Part shown: piece by piece, positions 1-8,430 of the stretch
How positions within the stretch are numbered: the first letter of the stretch is position 1
How the letters are laid out: every line of letters begins with the position of its first letter
Source of the DNA: Nitrospiraceae bacterium
GTDB lineage: Bacteria; Nitrospirota; Nitrospiria; Nitrospirales; Nitrospiraceae
Direction of reading: 5' to 3'
NCBI GenBank assembly: GCA_019637075.1
Contig: JAHBWI010000004.1
Coordinates: 186,001-250,000, forward strand
DNA: 64,000 bases
Position numbers and translations under genes: made by a program
The notes under the pieces: model-generated
Seen by the model: only the letters and a program-made list of their open reading frames with translations
Databases searched by the model: none
Told to the model about the DNA's origin: nothing

Positions 1-207
1 CACTTCCTCGATCGCGTGCGTCCCGACGTCTGCGTGTACGGCCACACGCATCAGCCAAAGGCGGAATGGTTGGACGGCATGCTGCTGTTCAATCCCGGGT
101 CGGCTGGTCCGAAGCGATTCACGTTGCCGCGCGCCGTCGGGCTTCTTGTCCTTGGGACCGATCGGGTCGAGCCGCAACACATTCTGTTGGAGGATCGCGC
201 GGAGTGA
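1..207 (+). CDS. Calcineurin-like metallophosphoesterase (C-terminal part)
   Basis: The reading frame is open from the first base and ends at a TGA, so only the last 68 residues are in the window. They hold the metal-binding 'VYGHTHQP' motif (GHTH, the last metal-ligand block of calcineurin-like phosphoesterases) and 'NPGSAGPKR', typical of the short YfcE/MJ0936-type phosphodiesterases of about 150-170 residues. Members of this family hydrolyse phosphodiesters with two divalent metals; the substrate cannot be told from this fragment. The N-terminal metal ligands lie upstream of the window. Confidence 0.85.
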   Translation, partial: HFLDRVRPDVCVYGHTHQPKAEWLDGMLLFNPGSAGPKRFTLPRAVGLLVLGTDRVEPQHILLEDRAE

Positions 208-247
208 CCGCTGATTCCATTAGGGAATCGGCCGCAAACTTTTTCGC

Positions 248-277
248 TCAACATGCCTTGGGCGATTTGGTTATAAT
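248..277 (+). promoter_or_regulatory. Candidate sigma70 promoter for the DUF3015 gene
   Basis: A perfect TATAAT (272-277) is preceded after 18 bases by TCAACA (248-253, 4 of 6 matches to TTGACA). The predicted start is about 63 bases upstream of the ATG at 347. Confidence 0.5.
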
Positions 278-346
278 GCCGCGCGTGGTGCTCGATGTTT
301 AATTGATTGCACAGGCCTATTCACTCTCATCCGAGGAGGACGTGAT

Positions 347-853
347 ATGAAGAAGCTTCTTATGGTGGTAGGGGCATTGATGTTCGTCTCGCAGGCAGGG
401 TTGGCCATGGCTGCCAATCCCGATACGGGGCCGGGGTGCGGTTTGGGCAAGCTGGCCTGGGCCGATTTCAAGAATCAAAAGAATATCGCGCCGCAGGTGA
501 TGATGGCGACCACCAACGGCAGTTTCGGCAGCGGGACTTTCGGCATCAGTTCCGGGACCTCCGGTTGTACGAACGACGGACAGGTGTGGGCCGACCAAAG
601 GACCACGATGTTCGCGCTGCTGAATTTTGAAAACCTCACGCAGGAAATGGCGCAGGGGAAGGGAGAGCACCTTGCTTCCTTGGCGACGCTCATGGGCATT
701 CCCGAAGAGCATCACCAGGCGTTCTTTTCGCTGACGCAGGAGCGCTATACGTCGCTGGTACAGACCGGCGAGACGTCATCCGTTGCGCTGGTGAAGGCGT
801 TGAACGATGCCGTGAGCCAGAATCCCGTCCTTGCTCAAGCGGTCACTCGCTAA
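347..853 (+). CDS. DUF3015 family exported protein
   Basis: A 168-residue protein with a clear signal peptide (MKKLLMVVGALMF..., cleavage near AMA-AN, residue 22). The mature part begins with a Gly/Cys-rich 'GPGCGLGKLAW' followed by a region around 'TTNGSFGSGTFGISSGTSGC', the signature of DUF3015, a family of small periplasmic proteins of unknown function. The C-terminal half is helical. The start is supported by a GAGGAGGA ribosome binding site seven bases upstream and a promoter at 248-277. A strong hairpin follows the stop, so this looks like a monocistronic unit. Function unknown. Confidence 0.85.
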   Translation: MKKLLMVVGALMFVSQAGLAMAANPDTGPGCGLGKLAWADFKNQKNIAPQVMMATTNGSFGSGTFGISSGTSGCTNDGQVWADQRTTMFALLNFENLTQEMAQGKGEHLASLATLMGIPEEHHQAFFSLTQERYTSLVQTGETSSVALVKALNDAVSQNPVLAQAVTR

Positions 854-862
854 TCTTTCCTG

Positions 863-895
863 AACGGGGCTCCGGCCTTGCGCCGGGGCCCCGTT
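863..895 (+). terminator. Long GC-rich hairpin after the DUF3015 gene
   Basis: Arms AACGGGGCTCCGGC and GCCGGGGCCCCGTT pair over 14 positions with one G-T wobble around a five-base loop. The following bases (GTGTTTG) are only moderately T-rich. Its right arm covers the TTG at 894, one of the possible starts of the next gene, which argues for the later GTG start there. Confidence 0.6.
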
Positions 896-911
896 GTGTT
901 TGCGCCCCATC

Positions 912-2813
912 GTGCATCTTTTCCTCACGTTCCTGATCCTCCTCCTGTCCGCCTCCGTCGTGTGGGGTGAGGAACGGGTGACCCCCTATCAAGACCGATT
1001 GATCGAGGAAGCGACCGCGCGTCGTCTGGCGGATCAGCGGGAATGGCGCCTGCTCCTGCATTATCGAGATGGCTGGTTCGGCGGAATCGAAAGCGAGCAG
1101 GACGATCCTGGGTTTTTCCTCTCGCCGAACGGGAAACGGGATCCGGAAGCCGAACTTGCCGCGACGTTGAAGCAGTTTTTCAGCGAGGAGTCGGTCGGCC
1201 GTTCGAAGCAACCGGCCCAGTGCGCGTTCATCGCCCGGTATGCGTGGTTGAGCGAGCAACTGCAGTTCGATCCGGCTCAGCTGAAGCCGCTTTCCTGTGA
1301 GCGGTTCAATCGCTGGTTCGCCGAGTTTCATGCGAAATCCATTTCCCTGATCTTTCCCGCCGCCTTTCTGAACAATCCGGCATCGATGTTCGGGCACACC
1401 TTTCTCCGGATCGATCAGGAAGGCCAGACCCCGCAGACCAGGTTGCTGGCGTACACCATCAATTACGCGGCTGAGGTGGAAGCAGGGTCCGACCTCCTGT
1501 ATCCGATCCGCGGCATCTTCGGCGGCTATCGGGGGCTCTTTTCGACGATTCCCTATTACTTAAAGGTACAGGAGTACCGGGATATCGAGAACCGGGATAT
1601 CTGGGAGTATCAGCTCAACTTTACGGAAACCCAAGTTCGGCGTCTCCTGATGCATGCGTGGGAAATGGGCAATGCGTCGTTCGATTATTTCTTCTTCAAG
1701 GAGAATTGCTCCTATCACCTATTGGCGTTGCTGGACTATGCGGATCCGTCCCTGCATCTGACGGACCACTTCGTCTTATGGACCGTGCCGGCCGATACGG
1801 TCCGACTTCTGTCGGCTCAGCCGGGTTTGGTGGCCGATCGGGTTTACCGGCCGTCCCGGGTGACCCTGATTCGACGGAAACGGGAACGATTGGGAGACGA
1901 AGAGTTCGGCTTGGTCAAGCAGCTGGTGGATGATCCGGCGGCGCTGAAGTCCGAGACGCTGACTTCACTGCAACCGGCGCGGCAGGCCTTTGTGTTGGAC
2001 GTGGCCTCGGATTATTTGCGGTACCGGAGCGAAAACGATCCCGATCGCAGTCCCCTGTATCGTGATCGCAATCGGCAGATTTTGACGGCGCGCAGCGGAC
2101 TGCGCATTCCCTCGGAGGACATCGAGATCGCCCCGTTCGCTAGGCAGCCTGAATTGGGACATGCCACCTCGCGCGCGGCAGTCGGGGGCGGATGGCGCAA
2201 TAACGACACCTTTGAAGAACTCACCGTCCGTGCCGGCTATCACGACTTGTTGGACGCTGAACCAGGCTATACCCCGGATGCTCAATTGGAGCTGGTCTCG
2301 CTGACCCTGCGCCATTACGACAGGGCCGACCAGGCGCGGATCGAACGGGCGACCCTTGCGAACATCATGTCGCTTTCGCCGATGGATCGACTGTTTCATT
2401 CCCCGTCCTGGAAGCTGAATATCGGTCTGCAGACCATTCGGCATGGCGACTGCAAGCTCTGCAGCAACGGCGTGGCATCAGGGGGGATCGGGGTGGCGAC
2501 TGAAACGCATGTGGTCAGACGCGAAGTGTACTTTGCGTTTGCCGAAGTGGAAGCTAATTACAGCAAGGCCTACGAGGAGCGCCATCGTGTCGGGGGCGGC
2601 GCATCCGCCGGCATGTATGCCGATCTGGCGGAACGGTGGCGATTCATGGTGACGGGTACGTATCTTCGATATGCCTTGGGAGACAAGTCGGACGATGTTC
2701 GCTGGACGGTGGGGCAGCGTTGGACACTGGCGACGAATTGGGCGTTGCGCCTGGAATATAGCCACCGGGACCACGACAACGACGTGCTGTTTTCCCTGCA
2801 ATCGTTTTTTTGA
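912..2813 (+). CDS. DUF4105 / Lnb N-terminal domain outer-membrane protein
   Basis: About 633 residues. The GTG at 912 is preferred because it begins directly with a signal peptide (HLFLTFLILLLSASVVWG) and avoids the hairpin that covers the earlier TTG codons at 894 and 900; no good ribosome binding site is seen for any of them. The N-terminal half carries the DUF4105 motif 'NNPASMFGHTFLRID' (about residues 153-167) and 'FKENCSYHLLALLDYA', whose His and Cys resemble the catalytic pair of the papain-like Lnb/NlpC fold. The C-terminal third is rich in alternating strands and ends in Phe-Phe, as in outer-membrane barrels. A periplasmic-facing hydrolase-like domain tethered to a barrel is the likely layout. 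Substrate unknown. Confidence 0.8.
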   Translation: MHLFLTFLILLLSASVVWGEERVTPYQDRLIEEATARRLADQREWRLLLHYRDGWFGGIESEQDDPGFFLSPNGKRDPEAELAATLKQFFSEESVGRSKQPAQCAFIARYAWLSEQLQFDPAQLKPLSCERFNRWFAEFHAKSISLIFPAAFLNNPASMFGHTFLRIDQEGQTPQTRLLAYTINYAAEVEAGSDLLYPIRGIFGGYRGLFSTIPYYLKVQEYRDIENRDIWEYQLNFTETQVRRLLMHAWEMGNASFDYFFFKENCSYHLLALLDYADPSLHLTDHFVLWTVPADTVRLLSAQPGLVADRVYRPSRVTLIRRKRERLGDEEFGLVKQLVDDPAALKSETLTSLQPARQAFVLDVASDYLRYRSENDPDRSPLYRDRNRQILTARSGLRIPSEDIEIAPFARQPELGHATSRAAVGGGWRNNDTFEELTVRAGYHDLLDAEPGYTPDAQLELVSLTLRHYDRADQARIERATLANIMSLSPMDRLFHSPSWKLNIGLQTIRHGDCKLCSNGVASGGIGVATETHVVRREVYFAFAEVEANYSKAYEERHRVGGGASAGMYADLAERWRFMVTGTYLRYALGDKSDDVRWTVGQRWTLATNWALRLEYSHRDHDNDVLFSLQSFF

Positions 2814-3005
2814 AGCGGCCCGACGAGAACAGAATGTTTGAAGGAGCTAGTTGCCTGATCGAGTTGATTAATGGTGACGCATGCCTGAGTGCTGTTGAGC
2901 ATGTGTCTCGGCTTGTCCGGTCGGTGATGTCTTGCGTCGTCGTTTCACGGCCCTAGGGAATCTACTGCGCCGTCTCCGCTTCTCGCGTTTTTATCCGAAG
3001 GCCAT
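2814..3005. other. Intergenic stretch without recognisable feature
   Basis: Between the DUF4105 gene and the TRL promoter I see no convincing gene, tRNA or terminator. A 40-codon frame from 2834 has no ribosome binding site and no recognisable product. Confidence 0.5.
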
Positions 3006-3034
3006 TTGACAAGATTCATGAGGTTACCTATACT
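3006..3034 (+). promoter_or_regulatory. Near-consensus sigma70 promoter for the TRL-like lipoprotein
   Basis: TTGACA (3006-3011), a 17-base spacer and TATACT (3029-3034). Transcription should begin near 3041, about 70 bases before the ATG at 3112. Confidence 0.75.
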
Positions 3035-3111
3035 CCGGCGTCGTAGAGCCCGGCCCTGCGTGGGATAAAGGGCGTGGGCAACTAACCGCTAACCTCGAAG
3101 AGGGAGGACTT

Positions 3112-3438
3112 ATGAGGAAGTTTACCGTTCTGTGTTCTCTGAGCCTGATCACTGCTGCGTACCTCAGCCTCACCGGCTGCCAGATCGTAGCGTCCCCGAT
3201 GGCGGGCGGAATCTACAACGAAACCAAGTACGGCGATGTGGCTACGACCCACAACACGGCCACGAAGGAAGGCAAGGCCTGCGGTCAGTCGATCCTCGGC
3301 TGGGTTGCCACGGGTGACGCGAGCGTCTCGGCGGCGAAAGCGGCCGGCGGCATCACCACGGTGGCTTCGGTCGATCACTCGGCGAAGAACATCCTCGGGA
3401 TCATCGGCGAATGGTGCACGATCGTTAAGGGCAGCTGA
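3112..3438 (+). CDS. TRL-like family lipoprotein
   Basis: A 108-residue protein with a lipoprotein signal (lipobox LTGC, Cys at residue 23). The mature sequence matches the TRL family pattern: 'KEGKACGQSILGW', 'GDASVSAAKAAGGITTVASVDH' and 'ILGIIGEWCTIVKG', with two conserved cysteines. TRL proteins are small exported proteins of unknown role. A GAGGGAGGAC ribosome binding site precedes the ATG; a near-consensus promoter lies upstream and an intrinsic terminator follows, so this is a single-gene, probably well expressed, unit. Confidence 0.85.
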   Translation: MRKFTVLCSLSLITAAYLSLTGCQIVASPMAGGIYNETKYGDVATTHNTATKEGKACGQSILGWVATGDASVSAAKAAGGITTVASVDHSAKNILGIIGEWCTIVKGS

Positions 3439-3460
3439 TCTCCCGGTTCTGTGTAATGGG

Positions 3461-3503
3461 AAAAGGGTCTTCGGGCCGATGGTCCGGAGACCCTTTTTCT
3501 TTC
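3461..3503 (+). terminator. Intrinsic terminator after the TRL-like gene
   Basis: AAAAGGGTCT and AGACCCTTTTT form a stem around an internal CGGGCC...GGTCCGG region and are followed by TTTTTCTTTCTT. Confidence 0.85.
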
Positions 3504-3542
3504 TTCGCCCAGTCCCTCCCGGCATGGTACGGTTAGTTCAGT

Positions 3543-4175
3543 ATGTGGCTTGTTGCCTGCGCCGCCGGACTACTTCTCCTCCTCGGTTTCCCGCCGACGG
3601 GTCTGACCGCCGAATTCGGTGACATCGAGCTTTCCGCTTACGCGCTCGGCAGTTGGCCGCGGGATAACGGGATCTTCAACCAAGGTTCGACCGTCGACGT
3701 TTCGATCAAGCAGGGCTTCGGGGCCGGGCTGAAAGCGGGGCTGTTCCCGCAATTCACCAATCGTATCCTGGGGCTTGAACTCGATTCTTCCGGCCATGGC
3801 GGCGCCTTATCGTTTCCCAACCGGCCGAACAGTCAGGATCACGGCACGGGCCGCTCCAATCTCTTGGTCCTCAATACGATGTTCAATTTGATTCTCCGGT
3901 ATCCTGGAGAGACGGTCCGGCCGTATGTGGGGATCGGCGCCGGCTGGTCTCACGGCACGTTGCTCAACCCCAATATCATCGGCCGCGCCGACAAGGATTT
4001 CGAAACCGCGCGGGCCCTGGGGCATCAATATGTGGGAGGGGTGCAAATCGCGGTTACCCCGAAAGTCTTTGTCTTCGGCGAATACCGGTACTTCTCGGCC
4101 AACTATCACTGGGATGGGTTAGCGGTGGACTTCCGTACGCACTATGGGTTGATCGGCGCCGGTCTTCGGTTCTGA
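3543..4175 (+). CDS. Outer-membrane beta-barrel protein (OmpW/opacity-like)
   Basis: A 210-residue protein with a signal peptide (residues 1-23, ending near LTA-EFG) and alternating amphipathic strands. Recognisable pieces are 'VRPYVGIGAGWSHG' and the final strand ending in 'GAGLRF', with the C-terminal Phe typical of outer-membrane barrels. This is the size of the small eight-stranded barrels of the OmpW/OmpA-like 'porin family'. It starts 40 bases after the TRL terminator and precedes an alpha/beta hydrolase by 36 bases. Specific ligand unknown. Confidence 0.75.
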   Translation: MWLVACAAGLLLLLGFPPTGLTAEFGDIELSAYALGSWPRDNGIFNQGSTVDVSIKQGFGAGLKAGLFPQFTNRILGLELDSSGHGGALSFPNRPNSQDHGTGRSNLLVLNTMFNLILRYPGETVRPYVGIGAGWSHGTLLNPNIIGRADKDFETARALGHQYVGGVQIAVTPKVFVFGEYRYFSANYHWDGLAVDFRTHYGLIGAGLRF

Positions 4176-4211
4176 CAAACTGCATCCGGCCTGAGGCATG
4201 AGGGAGATGCC

Positions 4212-4973
4212 ATGAGCTTTCTGGATTCCTTCTTTGTGTATCATCCCGCTCCGTGGGAAGATCGCGACTGGGCGAAGGTCAGCGGCGTTCCCATCGATGA
4301 GGTGTGGTTCCAGGCGGCGGATGGGACGAGGTTGTTCGGATGGTACGCCGAAGGGACGGCGACGAACGCAGTCTTACTCTGGTGCCATGGGAATGCCGGC
4401 AACATGATCCACCGTCTGGAGAATCTCCGCGCGCTGTACCAAGCGGGGCTATCCGTGTTCCTGTTCGACTACCGCGGATACGGTCGGAGCCAGGGACGGC
4501 CGACAGAGGATGGACTCTATGCGGACGCGGTCGGCGCGTATGACTACCTGACCCGAGGGCGCCGCATCAGGCCGGAGCGGCTGGTGATTTTCGGCCGTTC
4601 GCTCGGCGGCGCGGTAGCAGGAGAATTGGCGGTGCAGAAGCCGGCTATGGGGCTCGTGCTGGAATCCTGCTTCCCTTCGATTGAGACGGTCGCACGCCAC
4701 TTTTACATGGGGCTGCCGGTGCATTGGTTCTTGGGGGCGGCGTTTCGGCTCGAGGATCGACTCCGACGGCTCTCTTTGCCCAAGCTCTTCATTCATGGCG
4801 ACCGCGACGACGTTATTCCAATTGAGTTGGGGCAACGCGTCTTCGCGGCGGCAAAACCGCCGAAGGAGTTTTACGTGGTGCGCGGGGCCGATCATAACAA
4901 CGTGCCGTCCGTCGGCGGGCAACCCTACTACGAACGATTCACAGGTTTTTGCACATCGGCCCTGCGGCAATAG
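4212..4973 (+). CDS. Alpha/beta hydrolase (BEM46/ABHD13-like)
   Basis: A 253-residue cytoplasmic or membrane-associated hydrolase. 'WCHGNAGN' (residues 57-64) is the oxyanion-hole strand, 'FDYRGYGRSQG' follows, the nucleophile elbow is 'GRSLGG' (Ser130), the acid is in 'HGDRDDVIP' (Asp199 by spacing) and the base is in 'GADHNN' (His228), so the triad is complete. This is the pattern of the S9-like BEM46/YqkD/ABHD13 group of esterases, whose substrates are mostly unknown. The ATG has a GAGGGAG ribosome binding site. It may be cotranscribed with the barrel protein upstream. Confidence 0.85.
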   Translation: MSFLDSFFVYHPAPWEDRDWAKVSGVPIDEVWFQAADGTRLFGWYAEGTATNAVLLWCHGNAGNMIHRLENLRALYQAGLSVFLFDYRGYGRSQGRPTEDGLYADAVGAYDYLTRGRRIRPERLVIFGRSLGGAVAGELAVQKPAMGLVLESCFPSIETVARHFYMGLPVHWFLGAAFRLEDRLRRLSLPKLFIHGDRDDVIPIELGQRVFAAAKPPKEFYVVRGADHNNVPSVGGQPYYERFTGFCTSALRQ

Positions 4974-5126
4974 CGTGTGCTCCTACCGAGGTCTCTTGCC
5001 GGTTGGAATGCGACATCTTCCTCGAAAATATGGCGGGTTCCCATACAATTTGATACAGTGCGCCACCGATGATTCGGCGCGCTGCGGCGCGCCATGGGAA
5101 TAAACGAGGGAATAGTGCAAGGAGGC

Positions 5127-6068
5127 ATGGTGAATCGGATGGGGCGGCGTTGGGCCGGCGCGCTTGCCGGTGCGGTGGGTCTATGTGTGATGGTGGGTTG
5201 TGCGGGCACTCAGGCCGGGAAGGTCAATGCGCAGACCATGCCGTCTGCGATGGAGACGAGCGAAAAGGATTCCGACACAATCCTGCCGGCTCCGCCGACC
5301 GTACGCCTCGTGGCCAACAAGCCTGCGTCTCCGCCCCCTGCGGCCTCGGCGCCGCCGGAAGATCCGTTTTATGACCCATTTGCCAAGGCCGATGAGGGGG
5401 GAGCGGAAGAGGAATACGATCCCTGGGAACCTTTTAATACGAAAATCTTTGAGTTCAATCGTCAGGTCGACCGGTGGGTGTTGAAGCCCATCGCGAAGGG
5501 CTACAATTTCATCGTGCCTGATGCCGTACAGATCGGGGTCAGCAATCTTTTCTACAACCTCCGCTTTCCTTCCCGCTTGATCAACAATGTCGCGCAGGGC
5601 AAGTGGACCGGCGCCAGGATGGAAGTCGGCCGCTTTCTTCTGAACAGTTCGTTCGGCCTTGGCGGGTTGGTCGACGTGGCGAAGTATCTCAACGTGACGA
5701 CGCCGGAAGAAGACACCGGTCAAACTCTCGGATACTACGGGGTGAAGCCGGGGCCCTATCTGGTGTTGCCCTTTCTTCCGCCCTTCACCGTGAGGGATTT
5801 CGCCGGGTACATGGGGGATATTGCGTTGAATCCGATCAACTGGCTGGTGTTCCCCTTCATCGAGATCGAAGGGGTGCCCTCGCTGGTGGCGCACCATAAC
5901 CGCGCCACCTCGACGATCGTACAGTTCAGCGGCCGCGTCGGGGAAATCGTCAACGACCGCTCATTGAATCTGGAAAAATTCCAGGGGGTGGAGGAGGCGA
6001 CGCTGGATCTCTATACCGCCGTGCGAAACGCCTATCTCCAGAAGCGGGCAAGAATGATTCGGGACTAG
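5127..6068 (+). CDS. mlaA: MlaA family outer-membrane lipoprotein
   Basis: The protein (about 313 residues) has a lipoprotein signal with lipobox MVGC and a Pro/Ala-rich linker, then the MlaA/VacJ domain starting at '[19 protein letters not shown]' and continuing with '[14 protein letters not shown]' and '[15 protein letters not shown]'. MlaA works in retrograde phospholipid transport, removing lipids from the outer leaflet of the outer membrane. AAGGAGG at 5119-5125 supports a start at 5127 or the GTG at 5130 rather than the ATG at 5094, which lacks one. No other mla genes are in the window. The stop codon overlaps the stop of the convergent kbl gene in a shared CTAG. Confidence 0.9.
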   Translation: MVNRMGRRWAGALAGAVGLCVMVGCAGTQAGKVNAQTMPSAMETSEKDSDTILPAPPTVRLVANKPASPPPAASAPPEDPFYDPFAKADEGGAEEEYDPWEPFNTKIFEFNRQVDRWVLKPIAKGYNFIVPDAVQIGVSNLFYNLRFPSRLINNVAQGKWTGARMEVGRFLLNSSFGLGGLVDVAKYLNVTTPEEDTGQTLGYYGVKPGPYLVLPFLPPFTVRDFAGYMGDIALNPINWLVFPFIEIEGVPSLVAHHNRATSTIVQFSGRVGEIVNDRSLNLEKFQGVEEATLDLYTAVRNAYLQKRARMIRD

Positions 6069-7255
6069 CGGATGACGCCCAGTTCCTTGCCGACCTTGGC
6101 GAATGCGGCGACGGCCCGTTCCAAGTGTGTGCGGGTGTGGGCAGCGGACATTTGGACACGGATGCGAGCCTGCCCTTTGGGCACGACCGGATAGCTGAAC
6201 CCCACCACATAGATGCCTTCTTGCAGCAAGCGCTCGGCCATTTGTGAGGCCAGCCTGGCCTCGCCGAGCATGACCGGAATGATGGGATGGTTTCCCGGTA
6301 CCAACGTGAAGCCCGACTCGGTCAACCGGCTGCGGAAGAATTCAGCGTTGTCCTTCAGCGTGGCCCGGAGCGCATCTCCCTGCGCGACCAGTTTCACGGC
6401 CTTGAGTGCGGCGGCGGCAATCACAGGCGGGAGGCTGTTTGAAAACAGATACGGACGCGAGCGTTGGCGCAGCAGCTCGATCACTTCCTTGCGCCCGGTG
6501 GTGAACCCTCCGGCTGCGCCTCCCAACGCTTTTCCCAGGGTGCTGGTGACGAGATCCACCTTGTCGGCGACGCCGAACAGGTCCGGCGTCCCGCGTCCAT
6601 GGCGGCCGAGGACACCGGTGGCATGGCTGTCGTCGACCACGACGGCGGCATCGTATTGCTCGGCCAGTTCTACGATTCGATCCAACTTCGCCACGTCTCC
6701 GTCCATCGAGAACACGCCGTCGGTGACGATCATTCGGACTCGGCTCGCACGCGATTCGGACAAGCGCGACTCCAATTCCTCCATGTCGCCGTGCGCGTAA
6801 CGAAGCCGTGCGGCTTTGCAGAGGCGAATGCCGTCGATCAGGCTGGCGTGGTTGAGCGCGTCGCTGAGCACCGCGTCCTGCTCGTCGAGCAGCGTTTCGA
6901 AGAGGCCTCCGTTCGCGTCGAAGCAAGAGCTGTAGAGGATCGTGTCGTCGGTGCCGAAAAAAGTGGAGAGGGCGTTCTCCAGCTGCTTGTGCAACCGTTG
7001 CGTCCCGCAAATGAAACGCACCGACGCCATGCCGTATCCCTGCTCGGCCAGTCCGTCGGCCGCGGCTTGCTTTACGTCCGGATGGTTCGCGAGTCCGAGG
7101 TAGTTGTTGGCGCAGAGGTTGATGACTTCGCCTTGCGCGACACGGATCTCGGCGCTCTGGGGCGAGAGGAGTTCGCGCTCGCTTTTGTAGAGGCCGGCCG
7201 ACTTGATATCGGCCAACTGCAGCTCGACTGCTTTCTTCAGCGCGGAGTACGCCAT
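6065..7255 (-). CDS. kbl: Glycine C-acetyltransferase (2-amino-3-ketobutyrate CoA ligase)
   Basis: A 396-residue PLP enzyme of the alpha-oxoamine synthase family. It cleaves 2-amino-3-ketobutyrate with CoA to glycine and acetyl-CoA, the second step of threonine degradation. Family marks are '[14 protein letters not shown]', 'SCFDANGG' (E. coli Kbl has SCFDANGG-like), '[10 protein letters not shown]' and the PLP lysine in '[10 protein letters not shown]' (Lys242). The length equals that of characterised Kbl. A frame extension to the GTG at 7267 exists but the ATG at 7255 begins at the family's usual position. It lies 52 bases downstream of tdh on the same strand, a classical tdh-kbl operon, which fixes the function against the related BioF/KBL-like paralogues. 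Confidence 0.93.
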   Translation of the reverse strand: MAYSALKKAVELQLADIKSAGLYKSERELLSPQSAEIRVAQGEVINLCANNYLGLANHPDVKQAAADGLAEQGYGMASVRFICGTQRLHKQLENALSTFFGTDDTILYSSCFDANGGLFETLLDEQDAVLSDALNHASLIDGIRLCKAARLRYAHGDMEELESRLSESRASRVRMIVTDGVFSMDGDVAKLDRIVELAEQYDAAVVVDDSHATGVLGRHGRGTPDLFGVADKVDLVTSTLGKALGGAAGGFTTGRKEVIELLRQRSRPYLFSNSLPPVIAAAALKAVKLVAQGDALRATLKDNAEFFRSRLTESGFTLVPGNHPIIPVMLGEARLASQMAERLLQEGIYVVGFSYPVVPKGQARIRVQMSAAHTRTHLERAVAAFAKVGKELGVIR

Positions 7256-7307
7256 TGATGCCGTCACACGGAAGACGTGAAACGAAGAACGCGGGTTCTC
7301 GATGTCA

Positions 7308-8342
7308 CTATGGAAACAGGACTACTTTGCCGCATTGACCGGACTTGATCAACTCAAATCCTTTGGCAAAGTCCTTGAGGGGAAAGGTGTGGGTGATGAC
7401 TGGGCGAATGTTGAGGCCGGCTTTGAAGAGTCCGGCAAGGCGGTACCAGGTGCTGAAGAGGCGACGGCCCGTGATGCCGTGGACGCGGATGCCCTTGAAG
7501 ATGACCTCGTTGGCCAGGTCGAGCGTGACGGGGTCGCTGGGAATGCCGAACAGGGTGACGCGACCGCCGTTCTTGACGGAGCGGAACGCATGGTGCAGCG
7601 CGATCGGGTGGCCCGACATTTCCAAAGCCGCATCGACCCCTTCTCCTTGGGTGATGTCCTGAATGGCTGCGGCAACCGCATCGGCGCCGTCGGTCTTGGT
7701 GTTGAGCGTGTGGTCGACCCCGACTTGTTTGGCCAAGCCAAGGCGGTAGTCGCTCACGTCGGTGGCGATGATGGTGGCGGCGCCGGCGGTGCGCGCGACC
7801 GCCGCAGCGAAGAGTCCCGTGGGTCCGCAGCCCGTGACCAGCACCGTGTGTCCCGTGAGGTCCTCGACCAGTGCCGCGTCCACCGCATTCCCCAGCGGTT
7901 CCTGCACCGAAGCCAACTCGGCGGGAATATCCGGTGAGGTTTTCCAGAGTACGGTTTCCGGGAGCACGATGAACTCGGCGAACGAGCCGTCCAGATCCAC
8001 ACCCAGAATCCGGTAGCGTTTGCACACATGCGCTTGGCCGGTTCGGCACTGGAAGCAGGCACCGCAGGTCAAATGGGATTCGGCCGCCACGTAGTCGCCG
8101 ACTTTGACGAGCGTGACGTCTGCGCCGACCGCCACGACCTCGCCGCACATTTCATGGCCGATGATGCGCGGCGGGTGAATCCGGCTGTGCGCCCAGGCAT
8201 CCCAATTGTAGATATGGGCATCGGTGCCGCACAGCGACGTGGCCTTCACCCTGATGACGGCGTCGGTGGGGCCTGGGCTGGGGTCGGGGCGGTCGGTGTA
8301 GGTGAGTCCCGGTTGCGGTGCCGATTTGACCAGGGCCTTCAT
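7308..8342 (-). CDS. tdh: L-threonine 3-dehydrogenase
   Basis: A 344-residue zinc medium-chain dehydrogenase that oxidises threonine to 2-amino-3-ketobutyrate with NAD+. Visible are the catalytic-zinc residues in '[13 protein letters not shown]' and 'GHEMCGE', the four-cysteine structural zinc lobe '[15 protein letters not shown]', and the Rossmann motif '[15 protein letters not shown]'. 'HIYNWDAW' is specific to threonine dehydrogenases. The frame stays open 73 codons further upstream, but those codons are not homologous and the ATG at 8342 gives the family's exact length. A TATAAT lies six bases before this ATG, so the message may be leaderless. Downstream kbl completes the pathway. Confidence 0.93.
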   Translation of the reverse strand: MKALVKSAPQPGLTYTDRPDPSPGPTDAVIRVKATSLCGTDAHIYNWDAWAHSRIHPPRIIGHEMCGEVVAVGADVTLVKVGDYVAAESHLTCGACFQCRTGQAHVCKRYRILGVDLDGSFAEFIVLPETVLWKTSPDIPAELASVQEPLGNAVDAALVEDLTGHTVLVTGCGPTGLFAAAVARTAGAATIIATDVSDYRLGLAKQVGVDHTLNTKTDGADAVAAAIQDITQGEGVDAALEMSGHPIALHHAFRSVKNGGRVTLFGIPSDPVTLDLANEVIFKGIRVHGITGRRLFSTWYRLAGLFKAGLNIRPVITHTFPLKDFAKGFELIKSGQCGKVVLFP

Positions 8343-8348
8343 GGCTCC

Positions 8349-8376
8349 ATTATAGCAAGCGGGTGGGAAATGCCCA
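8349..8376 (-). promoter_or_regulatory. Candidate tdh promoter immediately at the start codon
   Basis: On the minus strand TGGGCA (8376-8371), a 16-base spacer and a perfect TATAAT (8354-8349) are followed by six bases and then the tdh ATG. The predicted transcription start coincides with the start codon. Confidence 0.6.
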
Positions 8377-8395
8377 GTCCTCGAGAAAAAACGGG

Positions 8396-8424
8396 TTGCA
8401 CTGATCTCAGCGGCTGAGTAGGAT
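8396..8424 (+). promoter_or_regulatory. Candidate leaderless promoter of the TonB-C-like gene
   Basis: TTGCAC (8396-8401), a 17-base spacer and TAGGAT (8419-8424), then six bases and the ATG at 8431. It is divergent from the tdh promoter, with the same -10-to-ATG spacing. Confidence 0.6.
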
Positions 8425-8430
8425 GCCATC

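Noticed and set aside
6464-7258. Long plus-strand frame opposite kbl
   Set aside because: It is antisense to a confidently identified enzyme and shows no recognisable domain or ribosome binding site.
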